From Phytophthora quininea (Eukaryota; Oomycota; Peronosporomycetes; Peronosporales; Peronosporaceae), in assembly GCA_011947345.1 (NCBI GenBank), contig JAAVTG010000325.1, positions 24,798 to 88,797 of the forward strand: a stretch of 64,000 bases of DNA, read 5' to 3'. Every line of letters begins with the position of its first letter. Position 1 is the first letter of the stretch. Positions 41,781 through 52,034 of the stretch are shown here, piece by piece. Position numbers and translations under genes: made by a program. The notes under the pieces were generated by a model that saw only the letters and a program-made list of their open reading frames with translations, was not told where the DNA came from and did not search any database.

Positions 41781-43157
41781 CTACAGCTCGCTTGAATTGT
41801 ACCTTGAGCGATTAGCTTCCTGCGATGGCTGGAATACAGCAGTCGACTGCTCAATTCCCTCACGGTCATAAATGCAAAGCACAATGACTCTACAGACGCT
41901 AATGAAGCGTTCCCAGCTAGCGAGAAGCAGACCGCGTGTTTCTTGCCCGTTTAGATACCACACGTCCAGCTCGGCAAGCGCATCTACGAGAGCACTGAAA
42001 AAAATTGAGTTGGGATTTGGGGACCTCGCAGCCGCGTAAAATTCGCACAACACGAGTCACCAGGTGCTCGAGAAGGTATTGAAGCTCTTTAGGCTGCGAT
42101 AGCCCAGCTCCGATGGTCAGAAAGCCATGAACCACCAGGTACAACTTGCTTCCCAGCTCGCTGTAGCTTCCCACTGAAGCGCAGGACCGAAATTCGTCCA
42201 TGACCTTCTGTCGATATACTCCGAGGATCTCGTTATCATTGATGAGGTGGGCCTTCAGGTCGCGCAGACAGTTCGTCAACGGGTGACTCAAATCCAACCC
42301 CACCGTCTCCCGGACACTCGTGGCCTTTAAGCGTTCCTGCAAAAAGCCGATCGCTGGCCATTCCCGAGTCATCGGTGCCCGCAGTGCAATCTGCGCGCCG
42401 TTCTCAACGACATTTACCAGAGCTGTCTTTGCAGCAGTTTCCTTGGTCAGCATGAGCTTCGACTGTGGCTTCCGTTGCGGCAACCAGTGGGTCATCAGCA
42501 GCGCCGCGAAGAAGCGCAGGTCATGCCACGACAAGAACCCCGTGACAGGGTGTTGCGGGTGCACCTGGAACCTCGTGTGCAGGATGAACAGCAAGCACGC
42601 GTACTTGCTGGCGAGCTGTTCGGACAGCAAAAGAGCTCCCTCACTGCTCGCACCGGCAGACCGTGGAAATTTCTGTCCTCCACGGCGGCGTACACTCTGC
42701 GGAGGTTCTCCAGTTGGCGTCTGCAGCTCTTGAGCGTGCGTCCGGAGCTATCAGCCACGTCGTCCAAGTCCTTCTCCAAGCGCCCGGACAGCTTCTTCCC
42801 CAGCAGCCAGCGGTCCACGTCGGCGTCCCGCGAGTAGTAGCGCTCCACCATGTAGTACTGCTGCGCCGGCGGGATCTGGAACAGCAGCTGCGAACGGAAC
42901 AGGCTCGGCTGCGACAGATAGTGCTCCAGCTTGTCGTACAGGCGATACTGGTCCACGGTGTCGCGCCACAGCAGCTCGCGCAGCTTGGCGGTGGCGTCTC
43001 CGCCCAGGAACGGCATGGGCACGGCGGACGGCAGGCGCAGGCGGGCGGCCAGCGCGTCGCTGGCGTTGTGGCCCTCCAGCCACAGCGCGAACACGTCCTC
43101 ATTCACGCGGATGGGGTCCGTCAGGAAGGCCTCGAACACCTCTCGCATCATGCTCAA
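41781..43157 (-). CDS. FIBP: FIBP-like protein (acidic FGF intracellular-binding protein family)
   Basis: Strong match to FIBP, a conserved protein of uncertain biochemical role first named for FGF1 binding in animals. Signatures are VNEDVFALWLEGHNASDALA, LLFQIPPAQQYYMVERYY, LGKKLSGRLEKDLDDVADSS, TLKSCRRQLENLRRVYAAVE, and SKYACLLFILHTRF then SWERFISVCRVIVLCIYDRE near the end. The reading frame changes at CCC 42638-42640 (one base short; corrected it reads RGALLLSEQLASKY) and near 41993-42007. The second change is either a seven-T slip or a short intron ending TTTTTTTCAG. Start at the first Met of MSMMREVF. Confidence 0.88.
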
Positions 43158-43204
43158 GCGGTACGATCCTGTCCAAGGGTTACAATCAATACGACCCGTC
43201 GCAC

Positions 43205-43519
43205 TTGGCGCGAACTTCTTCTACCTTGGTCGCATTCGCCACAGAGGCAGCTTCCAGCGAGGTGACGCGAAGGAGCGTTCGGATATCGACGCGGCAGGAG
43301 TTGACGATGCGGGTGATCCGACGAGTGGATAGCCCCATGGATGGCGACATCGCCCCACGTGACGTTTTGTCAAGACTGGGGAGTGCACCATCCACTCGTC
43401 TACAGGGCTACTCGGACAGGTTTGACGGCGTAAACGCCGGCCTATCCTGCTTCGGCGGCGCTGAGCAGCGCTCGTCCATCATATCCGACACGAAGAACCA
43501 TGTTGGAGTCATGCGATGA
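43205..43519 (+). CDS. Hypothetical protein divergent from FIBP
   Basis: 104-aa ORF, unrecognised. It begins 47 bp from the FIBP start on the other strand. Composition is Ser/Arg/Asp-rich (MDGDIAPRDVLSRLG, RLQGYSDRFDGVNAG). After its stop the next frame continues MKFPHHQRRFFPRG to about 43611, which may be the same protein after a one-base slip. Confidence 0.35.
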   Translation: MARTSSTLVAFATEAASSEVTRRSVRISTRQELTMRVIRRVDSPMDGDIAPRDVLSRLGSAPSTRLQGYSDRFDGVNAGLSCFGGAEQRSSIISDTKNHVGVMR

Positions 43520-43526
43520 AGTTTCC

Positions 43527-44004
43527 TCACCACCAAAGACGATTTTTTCCTCGCGGCACAACAGCCGATGCAACCAGCACCATGAGCCTCAACTCGCTGA
43601 TGATCGGACATTGTTCAACCGTACGTATTGGTCGGTTCGACTGAACGATTTGATCGAGGATGAATGGATCCCAGGGCAGGTGTGCATCGTGCAAGAATGC
43701 TGTGGTTGCGGACTGCATTCCAGCAAAAATTGCATCGACGGCAACCAGTCAAACTTGGCGATCTTGCTACAGGCGTCACAAGAAACGCAGTTACGAGGTG
43801 GCGAACTGCTTTCACCATGCGGCGAAGCCCCTCAAGGGAAATCGATTGAAGCTCAGCGGGCGGCAGCTCAGTCTGACTGAAGTGATAAATACGCGTCACA
43901 CCACATCGCAAAGCAATCTCGGCCACACGTAACGATTCACGATCGGGAAAAAACACCAGAAAGTGTTCGTGTACCTCAGAGCTGCCGCGTAATCCCGCCA
44001 CCAC
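43527..44004 (-). CDS. Unidentified spliced protein
   Basis: N-terminal part HEHFLVFFPDRESLRVAEIA, RCGVTRIYHFSQTELPPAEL and ISLEGLRRMVKAVRHL is clearly protein-like. A GTAACT...CCTGTAG intron at about 43762-43798 may follow. After it the frame FAGMQSATTAFLHDAHLPWD and FILDQIVQSNRPI continues to a stop near 43527. The start codon is not certain because the frame opens at GTG. No family recognised. Confidence 0.4.
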
Positions 44005-44773
44005 TGGAAGGCGAGCTGCTACCCGCGGCTAAAGGCGAGGCGAGGCGAGGTGAGTCGATGTTCAGAATGGTGGCCTCGAGTGTATGGCGCGAAAGAGATC
44101 TCTGAGAAAGGAGTTGTGGGGGCCCCAAGCGAAAACGGCGCCGGCCGAGTCGAAATTCGGTGGGCTCACATTATCAGACTCTCGAGGCGAAGTAACAGCT
44201 ACCAGCGCCCGAATTTCTTGACGAGCGATTGCAAGCTAGCGGATTACGTACAGGTCTAGCGTATACAAGCGCCTCGGGGCTTTCACGACCGCAATCCATG
44301 GCGACCGAAAATGCAAAAGCCGTTCGACCTGACGCCAGGCGAGGCTATCCACCGAAAAGCGCTACAATTCGGCGATCGAGGCTCGAAGGGCAAAGTTCAG
44401 CTTCCGAATACTTGGACGATCACCGAAAATATCCACGAAACACACGAATGGGAGTTGCGGTCTCCGCTATGCAAGCTGGGTGCCCAGCCTCCGATAGGGT
44501 TACCGGTACCCGCCATCGAGACTTCTGTATTGACGCGTTCCTTGCGACGTGCATCAAGTATCTCGGATCAACAAGTTGGATGGGCCTGCCCCATTTCGAT
44601 TGCGACGGTAGGGGAGGCTGCACCGCCACCTTGGCGTTGTAGGACAGCGCAGTTTTGGCCGTTCGTCCCGATCATTCTACAACTTGCTCGCTTCGGCTCA
44701 AGTCCTCTCCAACAGTTCGAGCTGTTCCGCCGGAAAATCTCCAGACCTCTCCTCAATCTTCAATAAAGACATC
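44005..44773. other. Upstream region of the secreted repeat-protein gene
   Basis: 769 bp. Overlapping ORFs on both strands lack motifs. A gaggcgaggcgagg purine repeat lies at 44034-44050. It should contain the promoter of the 44774 gene. Confidence 0.4.
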
Positions 44774-47329
44774 ATGGTTGCGTGCAAGAAGATGTTCGCG
44801 CTGTGCGCCACTGCGGCAGTGTTAATGGCCAGCATGACCGAGGCGACCTCGGACAACAACGTCCCCAACTACAAGCAGGGCGTGCAGCTCGGTGTTGGCG
44901 CCGGTGCTAGCGTCAGCCTCGGATCGACGAAGCAGCAGCAGGATGACGTCGCTACCCCGTGCCCGTCGGACGACAACAACCAGTCTGGCCAGAACGGTGT
45001 GGGCCTCGGTTTGGGCCTTGGCGCCGGCGTTGGCCTTGATCTCGGCAACGTTGGCCTTGGCGCCGGTCTCGGCCTTGGAGCTGGCGTCAACGTCGGCAGC
45101 GTCGGTGTGGACGCTGGTGTGGGCGCCGGTGTGGGCATTGGCATCGGTTCGACTCCCCACCAGCAGGACGGCGCTGCTACTCCGTGCCCCAACTCGGACG
45201 ACAACTCTCAGACTGGCCAGACTGGCGTTGGCATCGGTGCTGGCGTTGGTGTTGGCGCCGGTGTGGGCGTCGGTGGCGTCGGTGTGGACGTTGGTGTCGG
45301 CGCCGGTGTGGGCGTTGGCCTCGGCAGCAAGGGTGTTGACGCCGGTGTTGGCGTTGGCGCCGGTGTGGGCATTGGCCTCGGCAGCAAGGGTGTTGACGCC
45401 GGTGTTGGCGTTGGCGCCGGTGTGGGCATTGGCCTCGGCAGCAAGGGTGTTGACGCCGGTGTTGGCGTTGGCGCCGGTGTGGGCGTTGGCCTCGGCAGCA
45501 AGGGTGTTGACGCCGGTGTTGGCGTTGGCGCCGGTGTGGGCATTGGCCTCGGCAGCAAGGGTGTTGACGCCGGTGTTGGCGTTGGCGCCGGTGTGGGCAT
45601 TGGCCTCGGCAGCAAGGGTGTTGACGCCGGTGTTGGCGTTGGCGCCGGTGTGGGCGTTGGCCTCGGCAGCAAGGGTGTTGACGCCGGTGTTGGCGTTGGC
45701 GCCGGTGTTGGCGTGAACGTCGGCGGCGTCGGTGTGGACGCTGGTGTGGGCGCCGGTGTGGGCATTGGCCTCGGCAGCAAGGGTGTTGACGCCGGTGTTG
45801 GCGTTGGCGCCGGTGTGGGCGTAAACGTCGGCGGCGTCGGTGTGGACGCTGGTGTGGGCGCCGGTGTGGGCATTGGCATCGGTTCGACTCCCCACCAGCA
45901 GGACGGCGCTGCTACTCCGTGCCCCAACTCGGACGACAACTCTCAGACTGGCCAGACTGGCGTTGGCGTCGGTGTGGACGTTGGTGTCGGCGCCGGTGTG
46001 GGCGTTGGCCTCGGCAGCAAGGGTGTTGACGCCGGTGTTGGCGTTGGCGCCGGTGTGGGCATTGGCCTCGGCAGCAAGGGTGTTGACGCCGGTGTTGGCG
46101 TTGGCGCCGGTGTTGGCGTGAACGTCGGCGGCGTCGGTGTGGACGCTGGTGTGGGCGCCGGTGTGGGCATTGGCATCGGTTCGACTCCCCACCAGCAGGA
46201 CGGCGCTGCTACTCCGTGCCCCAACTCGGACGACAACTCTCAGACTGGCCAGACTGGCGTTGGCATCGGTGCTGGCGTTGGTGTTGGCGCCGGTGTGGGC
46301 GTCGGTGGCGTCGGTGTGGACGTTGGTGTCGGCGCCGGTGTGGGCGTTGGCCTCGGCAGCAAGGGTGTTGACGCCGGTGTTGGCGTTGGCGCCGGTGTGG
46401 GCGTTGGCCTCGGCAGCAAGGGTGTTGACGCCGGTGTTGGCGTTGGCGCCGGTGTGGGCGTTGGCCTCGGCAGCAAGGGTGTTGACGCCGGTGTTGGCGT
46501 TGGCGCCGGTGTTGGCGTGAACGTCGGCGGCGTCGGTGTGGACGCTGGTGTGGGCGCCGGTGTGGGCATTGGCATCGGTTCGACTCCCCACCAGCAGGAC
46601 GGCGCTGCTACTCCGTGCCCCAACTCGGACGACAACTCTCAGACTGGCCAGACTGGCGTTGGCATCGGTGCTGGCGCCGGTGTTGGAGTCGACATCGGTG
46701 GTGTCGGCGTTGACGTTGGTGCTGGTGTTGGTGTTGGTGTCGGCGTTGGCAGCAAGGGCGTGGACGCTGGTGTAGGCGTCGGTGTTGGTGTTGGCGTCAC
46801 GACGGGCCCTGGTGTTACGCAGGGTGCGCAGACCCCTTGCCCAGGCTCGGATGGCAGCAACACGGGCTACGGCGGTGAGACCCCGGTCCCAACGATCCCC
46901 ACGCAGCAGGGCTCCAACCAGGGCCAGAACTCGGGCTCCAACAACCATGGCCAGAACTCGGGCTCCAACCATGGCGAGAACTCGGGCTCCAACCATGGCG
47001 AGAACTCGGGCTCCAACAACCATGGCCAGAACTCGGGCTCCAACCATGGCCAGAACTCGGGCTCCAACAACCATGGCCAGAACTCGGGCTCCAACCATGG
47101 CGAGAACTCGGGCTCCAACCATGGCGAGAACTCGGGCTCCAACAACCATGGCCAGAACTCGGGCTCCAACAACCATGGCCAGAACTCGGGCTCCAACAAC
47201 CAGCAGCAGGACCAAAACCAGCAGCAGGACCAAAACCAGGGTCAGGACCAGAACCAGGACCAAACCACTCAGTCGACCACGACCGAAGCGGCTCAGCAGA
47301 GTGGCCGCCGCCTCCGTTCGCAGAACTAA
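44774..47329 (+). CDS. Secreted Gly/Val repeat protein with Asn/Gly/Ser/His tail
   Basis: 851 aa from ATG 44774 ([20 protein letters not shown]), which gives a clean signal peptide; the frame is open 30 codons further upstream but has no signal there. The mature protein is almost all repeat. A 19-aa unit ([13 protein letters not shown](I/V)GLGSK, 57 bp) is interrupted four times by a Cys-containing spacer ([14 protein letters not shown] then [12 protein letters not shown]). The last 150 residues repeat [17 protein letters not shown] and then Gln/Asp-rich text, ending RRLRSQN. No transmembrane segment or catalytic domain. The Cys in each spacer could cross-link copies, so a wall or extracellular matrix structural role is plausible. 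Not recognised by name. Confidence 0.85.
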   Translation: MVACKKMFALCATAAVLMASMTEATSDNNVPNYKQGVQLGVGAGASVSLGSTKQQQDDVATPCPSDDNNQSGQNGVGLGLGLGAGVGLDLGNVGLGAGLGLGAGVNVGSVGVDAGVGAGVGIGIGSTPHQQDGAATPCPNSDDNSQTGQTGVGIGAGVGVGAGVGVGGVGVDVGVGAGVGVGLGSKGVDAGVGVGAGVGIGLGSKGVDAGVGVGAGVGIGLGSKGVDAGVGVGAGVGVGLGSKGVDAGVGVGAGVGIGLGSKGVDAGVGVGAGVGIGLGSKGVDAGVGVGAGVGVGLGSKGVDAGVGVGAGVGVNVGGVGVDAGVGAGVGIGLGSKGVDAGVGVGAGVGVNVGGVGVDAGVGAGVGIGIGSTPHQQDGAATPCPNSDDNSQTGQTGVGVGVDVGVGAGVGVGLGSKGVDAGVGVGAGVGIGLGSKGVDAGVGVGAGVGVNVGGVGVDAGVGAGVGIGIGSTPHQQDGAATPCPNSDDNSQTGQTGVGIGAGVGVGAGVGVGGVGVDVGVGAGVGVGLGSKGVDAGVGVGAGVGVGLGSKGVDAGVGVGAGVGVGLGSKGVDAGVGVGAGVGVNVGGVGVDAGVGAGVGIGIGSTPHQQDGAATPCPNSDDNSQTGQTGVGIGAGAGVGVDIGGVGVDVGAGVGVGVGVGSKGVDAGVGVGVGVGVTTGPGVTQGAQTPCPGSDGSNTGYGGETPVPTIPTQQGSNQGQNSGSNNHGQNSGSNHGENSGSNHGENSGSNNHGQNSGSNHGQNSGSNNHGQNSGSNHGENSGSNHGENSGSNNHGQNSGSNNHGQNSGSNNQQQDQNQQQDQNQGQDQNQDQTTQSTTTEAAQQSGRRLRSQN
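45310..46800 (+). repeat. 57-bp minisatellite within the secreted protein gene
   Basis: Tandem 57-bp units built on ggtgttgacgccggtgttgg, six complete in the first block. They sit inside a larger duplicated module carrying the ATPCP spacer, which occurs at about 45150, 45880, 46180 and 46590. All lengths are multiples of three, so the frame is kept. Confidence 0.95.
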
Positions 47330-47689
47330 GCGGCTGAGGACAACGTGGACGTCATTGAGACAGACACTAAAACTCCTTCATTCTTCATGTAGTGTTCTCT
47401 TTCTTGTTAGATAGAAGAGCGTACAAACTGAATAGCAATACTACCGGTAGTACAAACGTTGCTCACATTTTTATCTTTTCTGATTACATTGCAGTGCCGA
47501 GTGAAAGACAGTGGTGATGAAGCATCAACCACCAACAATACTGTGCCAAACTCTGTGGAAGATACTGCTCGCCATGAGGTCAACTGATAATTTATGGATC
47601 AAATAAATTGCACCATGCCATGGTGAGTTTGCAAGAAATGGTTTGGAATATGGTTAAGGGGCCATAACCGGGAACGCGCGATGCGTTGG
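47330..47689. other. 3' flank of the repeat gene
   Basis: 360 bp of AT-rich sequence with no ORF of note. Contains an AATAAA-like signal at about 47602. Confidence 0.4.
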
Positions 47690-48934
47690 GCATACTTGAT
47701 GTAGAACTGGAATGCATTCAGCAGATTTTGCACCCTGGTGGGGCGGCTTCATCAAGTGATACTTTCTGCAACAGCAATAAAACGTGAGAGCTCTCTACAC
47801 GTAGGATGGCAACCGTAGCGACTCACCTTGTTTCTCAAAAGCATCCCAGCTGTCGGTGGCTGGAGCTTAGTCTTCGAGATACAGAGTCCACAGAGCGATG
47901 GCGTTGGAGGAGGTGGCACCCACTCGCGCAGTGATGTCAGTTTGTCGATCTCGTTGAAAATCTCGTCTTCAGACTCAGAACAGGGGGATCGCTAGCTATG
48001 TGCAGGGGCTTGCCATCACGAAGACGCTGGAGTCCCTGTAACGATAGACAGTAGTTTCGTTGTTAGCTACGAAATGGACGAAAACAGTTGCGAGCTTGTT
48101 AGGAACGTACGTCGACCCAATACGCGGCTGCTCTGTGTGTTACTGCACGTAATGTGATAGTTGTGTTGTTGACTCCAAGACGTAGTTGTCGAGAATCCTC
48201 TCCAACTGAAAGAATACCACGTGAGCCCCACAGCAACTCGACAGCGAAAGCAAACAACAAGAAATACGTTTGCATCCTTCGCAGTCTAACGCGATCTCGG
48301 AGGCATTGCGGATGTCTGTAGACATGACCAGTACCTGGTGTGTGGACTTGATACGAGCACGAATCAAAAGTTAACATCACACCACAAGCACGAATTCCAC
48401 AACAACCCCACCACTCACATGAACCCGGTAGAGCACCAATTGCGGCCCGATGGTCTGGAATAAAAACGGTCGCCACGTGCCGTTCAACTTGCGGTACTCC
48501 AGAAACCCTGCTCCAATGCAGCACACTCACAGAATGAGCGACCTCGCTCGCTATTCGCGTTCAAAAGTTCAACGCCTGACCATACCTGACAGTCCTCGTG
48601 AGTCATCGTGTAGAACCCTGCTGTTCTTCCTTGAAAATGTATAGTACGCCGCCAAGTCGACGGATTTTGTTGGTGAGTTCTTGGAGCACTCGGGCCTTTT
48701 TGTAGTCGTTGTCAGGCCCGGCCTGGTTTCCGGGATATCTTCCTTGGTCGGGTCGCAGCTGCCGTCAGTGCTCCCGTAGCTGTTGGTGAGGGTAACGGTG
48801 CTGGAGTTGCTGACTGGGGCCGCCCCCGTCGCCGCCGAGCTGTTGCTTTCGCTGCTGGCAACGCTGCGGGTACTGAGTCGCCAGGACCCACGGCGCGTTG
48901 GCGACTTGGCGGCTTGTCGGCGGGTCGGTTGCAT
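47690..48934 (-). CDS. Unidentified multi-exon gene
   Basis: Not recognised, but coding signals are consistent. Start MQPTRRQAAKSPTRRG at 48934. A Ser/Thr-rich N-terminus leads into DNDYKKARVLQELTNKIRRL and GGVLYIFKEEQQ, FYTMTHEDCQ (donor GTATGG), then FLEYRKLNGTWRPFLFQTIG with PQLVLYRVH (donor GTGAGT). Next come LLIRARIKSTHQVLVMSTDI and ASEIALDCEGCK, LERILDNYVLESTTQLSHYV, and SESEDEIFNEIDKLTSLREW. Several frame changes fall at GGG or CCCCC runs. It has an alpha/beta domain followed by an acidic C-terminus. Exon borders are approximate. Confidence 0.5.
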
Positions 48935-49087
48935 TGGTCACAACCACCAGCGCACGAGTTGCAGAGTGAGCGTGGCGCTCGCCGACCCACAATAGCCGCC
49001 AGCAGCGGCTGAACTTCGACCATGTGCGTTGAAACCGCTTGTAATCGTACCTAGCCCAGTGACGATACGGCGAAGATACGGGGGAAG

Positions 49088-50842
49088 ATGGAGCGAGCGC
49101 TGTTGAAGGCGGCGGCTCGAGCCGCGGGCCGAGTGGGCGCGACGACGTCTCGCCAGACGCTTGCGGCGGTCGCAAGTGCATCGGAGGGCACAAATCGCCT
49201 GCCAACGGGCGCGATCTCGGCGCTGGGGCTGGCTGTTGCTCTCGCAGCATCGACGGCAGCTGACGGTGACTCGAAGGCGCTGCTGGAGGCCAAACAATTG
49301 ACAGACAGTGGCCTGGGGGCCCTAGTGGCTGGTGTCGAGGGGGAGAACCTAATGCCCACCCGAGAGGCCGTCGCCTGCTGCTGAAGAAGCGCAGCAAGCA
49401 CCAGGCCAAGAAGGAAGAGGAAGACCAGATGACCACGCACCTCAACGAGTACCGGCAACGCAGGGAGAAGATCGACTCGCTGAGGAAGAGGTTCGACATG
49501 TACGCGAGCAAGAGCATCGTGCAGGGCGACGGACGCAGTGCCAAGGCCATGACGTTCACGGACTTCTTGCACTCGTTCGTGTTGCCTCAGCTCCACCTGG
49601 TGTCGCCTGTAAGAAACACCAATGTGCGTGCTGTGTACGTCTCATTGAAGTTGTAATGCTTTTTGTTTAATGTGCTTAGCGCCCGGACCTGGAGTACACG
49701 TGCGACTTTGTGGGGATGCCAAGGGGCTAATCACATTCGAGGAATGCTACCTGCTCATTCATCTTCTGCAAAGTACGTCGGAAGCACTTGGAATCATGTT
49801 GTTTTAGCCCGTCGTAACTTTAGTTGCGTGCAGTTCCCAAGCAACACTTTGATGTTGCATTTTCAATGTTTGACCTGGACGGAGACGGATCCGTGGGCAA
49901 GGAAGAGTTCTGCACGGTGATCGAAAATCTATTGCGCACCATTACTCTGCGCGAGCGTGGGGAGGAGGTGGCGATATCCGCAGAGGATATGCTGCCACGG
50001 CTGACGAAATACCTATTTGGGCGCTTCAGCTCAGCTATCTCGTCCAAGGACCTCGAAACAGCGCTGGATACGCTGCGTCAGCAAATTCTGCGAGCAGAGT
50101 TCGACCTCTACGCTACCGTGAACCCGTTGACAAGACGAGCAACCATGTCTGTTCACGACTTCGCTGTTACACTGATCTCGTGCTTTGACCCGGAGAAGCT
50201 ACCTCCGTACTTGGAACGTGTTCAAGCGCTGAGTGCCAGCGATGTACGTTATGCCGCCGACTTGTCCGTTGGCGCTTACTGCTGAGTCTAAATGTTGTGC
50301 ACCATCGTTTCAGGAGTCTGTAACCTGGGAAGAATTCTACACATTCCACTTCAACGTCCAAAATAATTTGCAAGACATCAAGCTGGCATTTGAGCTTACA
50401 GGTGCTGAGGAAATCACTGAAGGTATGGCATTTCCCGTAAATTAGCTCGGCAGTTTTTTTTTACCTTAGCCTGACCTGCGATCATGCGCATCAGCGGAGT
50501 TTATTCGTGCGGCGCATGTCGTCAGTGGTGTTGAGCTGTCGTCCCCGGTCGTGCAGTTGGCGTTTCGGATCTTTGATGAGAACGGTATGCTGCGTGAGTG
50601 CTCAGGTTCTAGCAGTGTCAAGCCAACTAACTATGTTGATGTGGATAGCTAACGGAACGCTGGACCAGTCGGAGCTCTTTAAAATTCTGGAAATGCGGAA
50701 CACGGTGCAGCTAAAGCAGGTATGCGTTCTCTGTGAGATGCATCAGGTAGACCTTCTAACGTACCCTCTACTACTATAGAAGCCGGCAGCAGGAGCACTG
50801 CAGGAACTGTGGCGCTGCATTCAAGGCGATGACACACCCTAG
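49088..50842 (+). CDS. MICU1: MICU1-like mitochondrial calcium uptake regulator
   Basis: Gatekeeper of the mitochondrial calcium uniporter in the intermembrane space. Seven exons: 49088-49608, 49680-49772, 49834-50243, 50314-50422, 50495-50584, 50649-50719, 50780-50842. The N-terminus (ALLKAAARAAGRVGATTSRQ) is an Arg/Ala-rich presequence. Conserved blocks are EYRQRREKIDSLRKRFDMYA, MTFTDFLHSFVLPQ, GLITFEECYLLIHLL, the first EF-hand DLDGDGSVGKEE, LTKYLFGRFSSAISSKDLET, VTWEEFYTFHFNVQN and the second EF-hand DENANGTLDQSE. The C-terminus ends ELWRCIQGDDTP, shorter than human. Slips at G5 49340-49344 and TTT 49707-49709 are each one base short. Confidence 0.9.
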
Positions 50843-51076
50843 AATCGTCAACGGTGTCTGCCAACCGGAGGTTGGCAAGTGGTTCTGACGTTTTCGTTAA
50901 CCTCGGGCACTGGGTTGGAAGCAGCGGTCCTGTCGCTTTGGCCAGCACAGCACGCCGGCAGCAGAAGCAGCATACACATAACTACTTTAGTTCATTAGTC
51001 AGTCGATCCTTACACCACCACATCGGCCATATCTCTCATAAATACCAGCGAAGAACGCTGGTGGCGAGCGCGTTTG

Positions 51077-51762
51077 CTACCTTGCGTCACCTGTCTCTTC
51101 GTCTCCGTCGGGCTCCTCTACGTCTGACAGCCGCACTTTGGTTAGCGACTCGTTTACTTTCACTACGGTCACCTTTTTGCCTCTGCTCACGATTACCGCC
51201 TGCTTGCCATCTTCCGTGTCGTCACCCTCTTCTTTCCCTTCCTCCTCCACAACGTCCTCCCTGCCCTCATTCTCACCGAAGTCATCCCCTTTCTGGTCCA
51301 GTATCAAGCCAGGGATTTGAGTCTCATCTTCACCTAGCAGAGTGTCCAACCTGTCATCCGTCTGCAGTGGATCCGTCTTCACCCCCGCTTCTCCTCGGTC
51401 GTGTCTTCGATCGTGAGCTTCCCTTTCTCGTCACGGGATATGGTGGTGACCTTGCCCTTGGACGTGCCAGCACGCTTGATGGTGATCTCATCACCGTCCT
51501 CCGTCTTAATTGTCGTCGTTCGCACGTCCTTGTCTTCCTCTGAAGGCGCCTCGGTAGCGTTTCTTACCGTAATCGCAGCAGCTGAGACCATCTCCGTTCG
51601 TCTCACACCCTCAGCCACGGTGAAGCCGTCGCGGAACGTGCGCGAGGACAGCGCCCCTTCATGGCGCAGCATGAGCCCCGAGACTAGCAGCATCACACCC
51701 AGCAGAACCAGAAGGAAGAATAGTCGCTCCGGGGTCACGTCGCGCCGCACCACGGCCGGCAT
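51077..51762 (-). CDS. Type II single-pass membrane protein, unknown
   Basis: Two overlapping ORFs join if the C run 51382-51386 (G in the coding sense) has one more base, giving about 228 aa. Start MPAVVRRDVTPERL at 51762, first ATG after an initiator motif. Residues about 14-35 are the single membrane anchor (FFLLVLLGVMLLVSGLML). The luminal part is charged and rich in Thr/Asp/Glu/Lys (TTTIKTEDGDEITIKR, KVTTISRDEKGKLTIEDT), with two similar beta-like repeats. No enzyme motif is seen and no family recognised. Confidence 0.6.
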
Positions 51763-51788
51763 TCTCGATGGCGGCGGCGAAGCGTCAC

Positions 51789-51799
51789 TGGAAATGAGC
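51789..51799 (-). promoter_or_regulatory. Initiator motif of the 51077-51762 gene
   Basis: On the minus strand GCTCATTTCCA matches the oomycete Inr core and lies 27 bp before the ATG at 51762. This supports that start over the longer ORF. Confidence 0.5.
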
Positions 51800-52034
51800 A
51801 AACAGAAAAAGGGTTCTACATAGTATATCTCCTACATAATCTCCTATACTAGTATGGCAGCATCCCGGTGAACGGGTTGCTTAGGGGCGGCGCTAACCGG
51901 TACTTATACCGGTTTACCGACGCCCCCTTTCAGATGCCCTTACAAATACCAACACGAAATTCTCGATATCTTGCAACTCAAGCGCCGCACGACAAACGTC
52001 AACCAGGCCAGGTCAGAATCATGCGCTCCCGAGA

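Noticed and set aside
42663..43265. 200-aa plus-strand ORF
   Set aside because: Antisense shadow of FIBP exon 1.
45208..45939. Pro/Thr-rich antisense ORFs (PMPTPAPTP type) and Leu/Ala sense-shifted ORFs in the same array
   Set aside because: Shadows of the 57-bp repeat in other frames.
45310..46800. Tandem repeats considered as a CRISPR array
   Set aside because: No unique spacers, in-frame coding, eukaryotic context.
44822..47263. 813-aa antisense ORF over the secreted repeat gene
   Set aside because: It mirrors a GC-rich repeat whose reverse complement lacks stops; the sense frame has the signal peptide.
50854..51543. 229-aa plus-strand ORF rich in Leu/Pro/Ser
   Set aside because: Antisense to the type II membrane protein, which has the anchor and an initiator motif.
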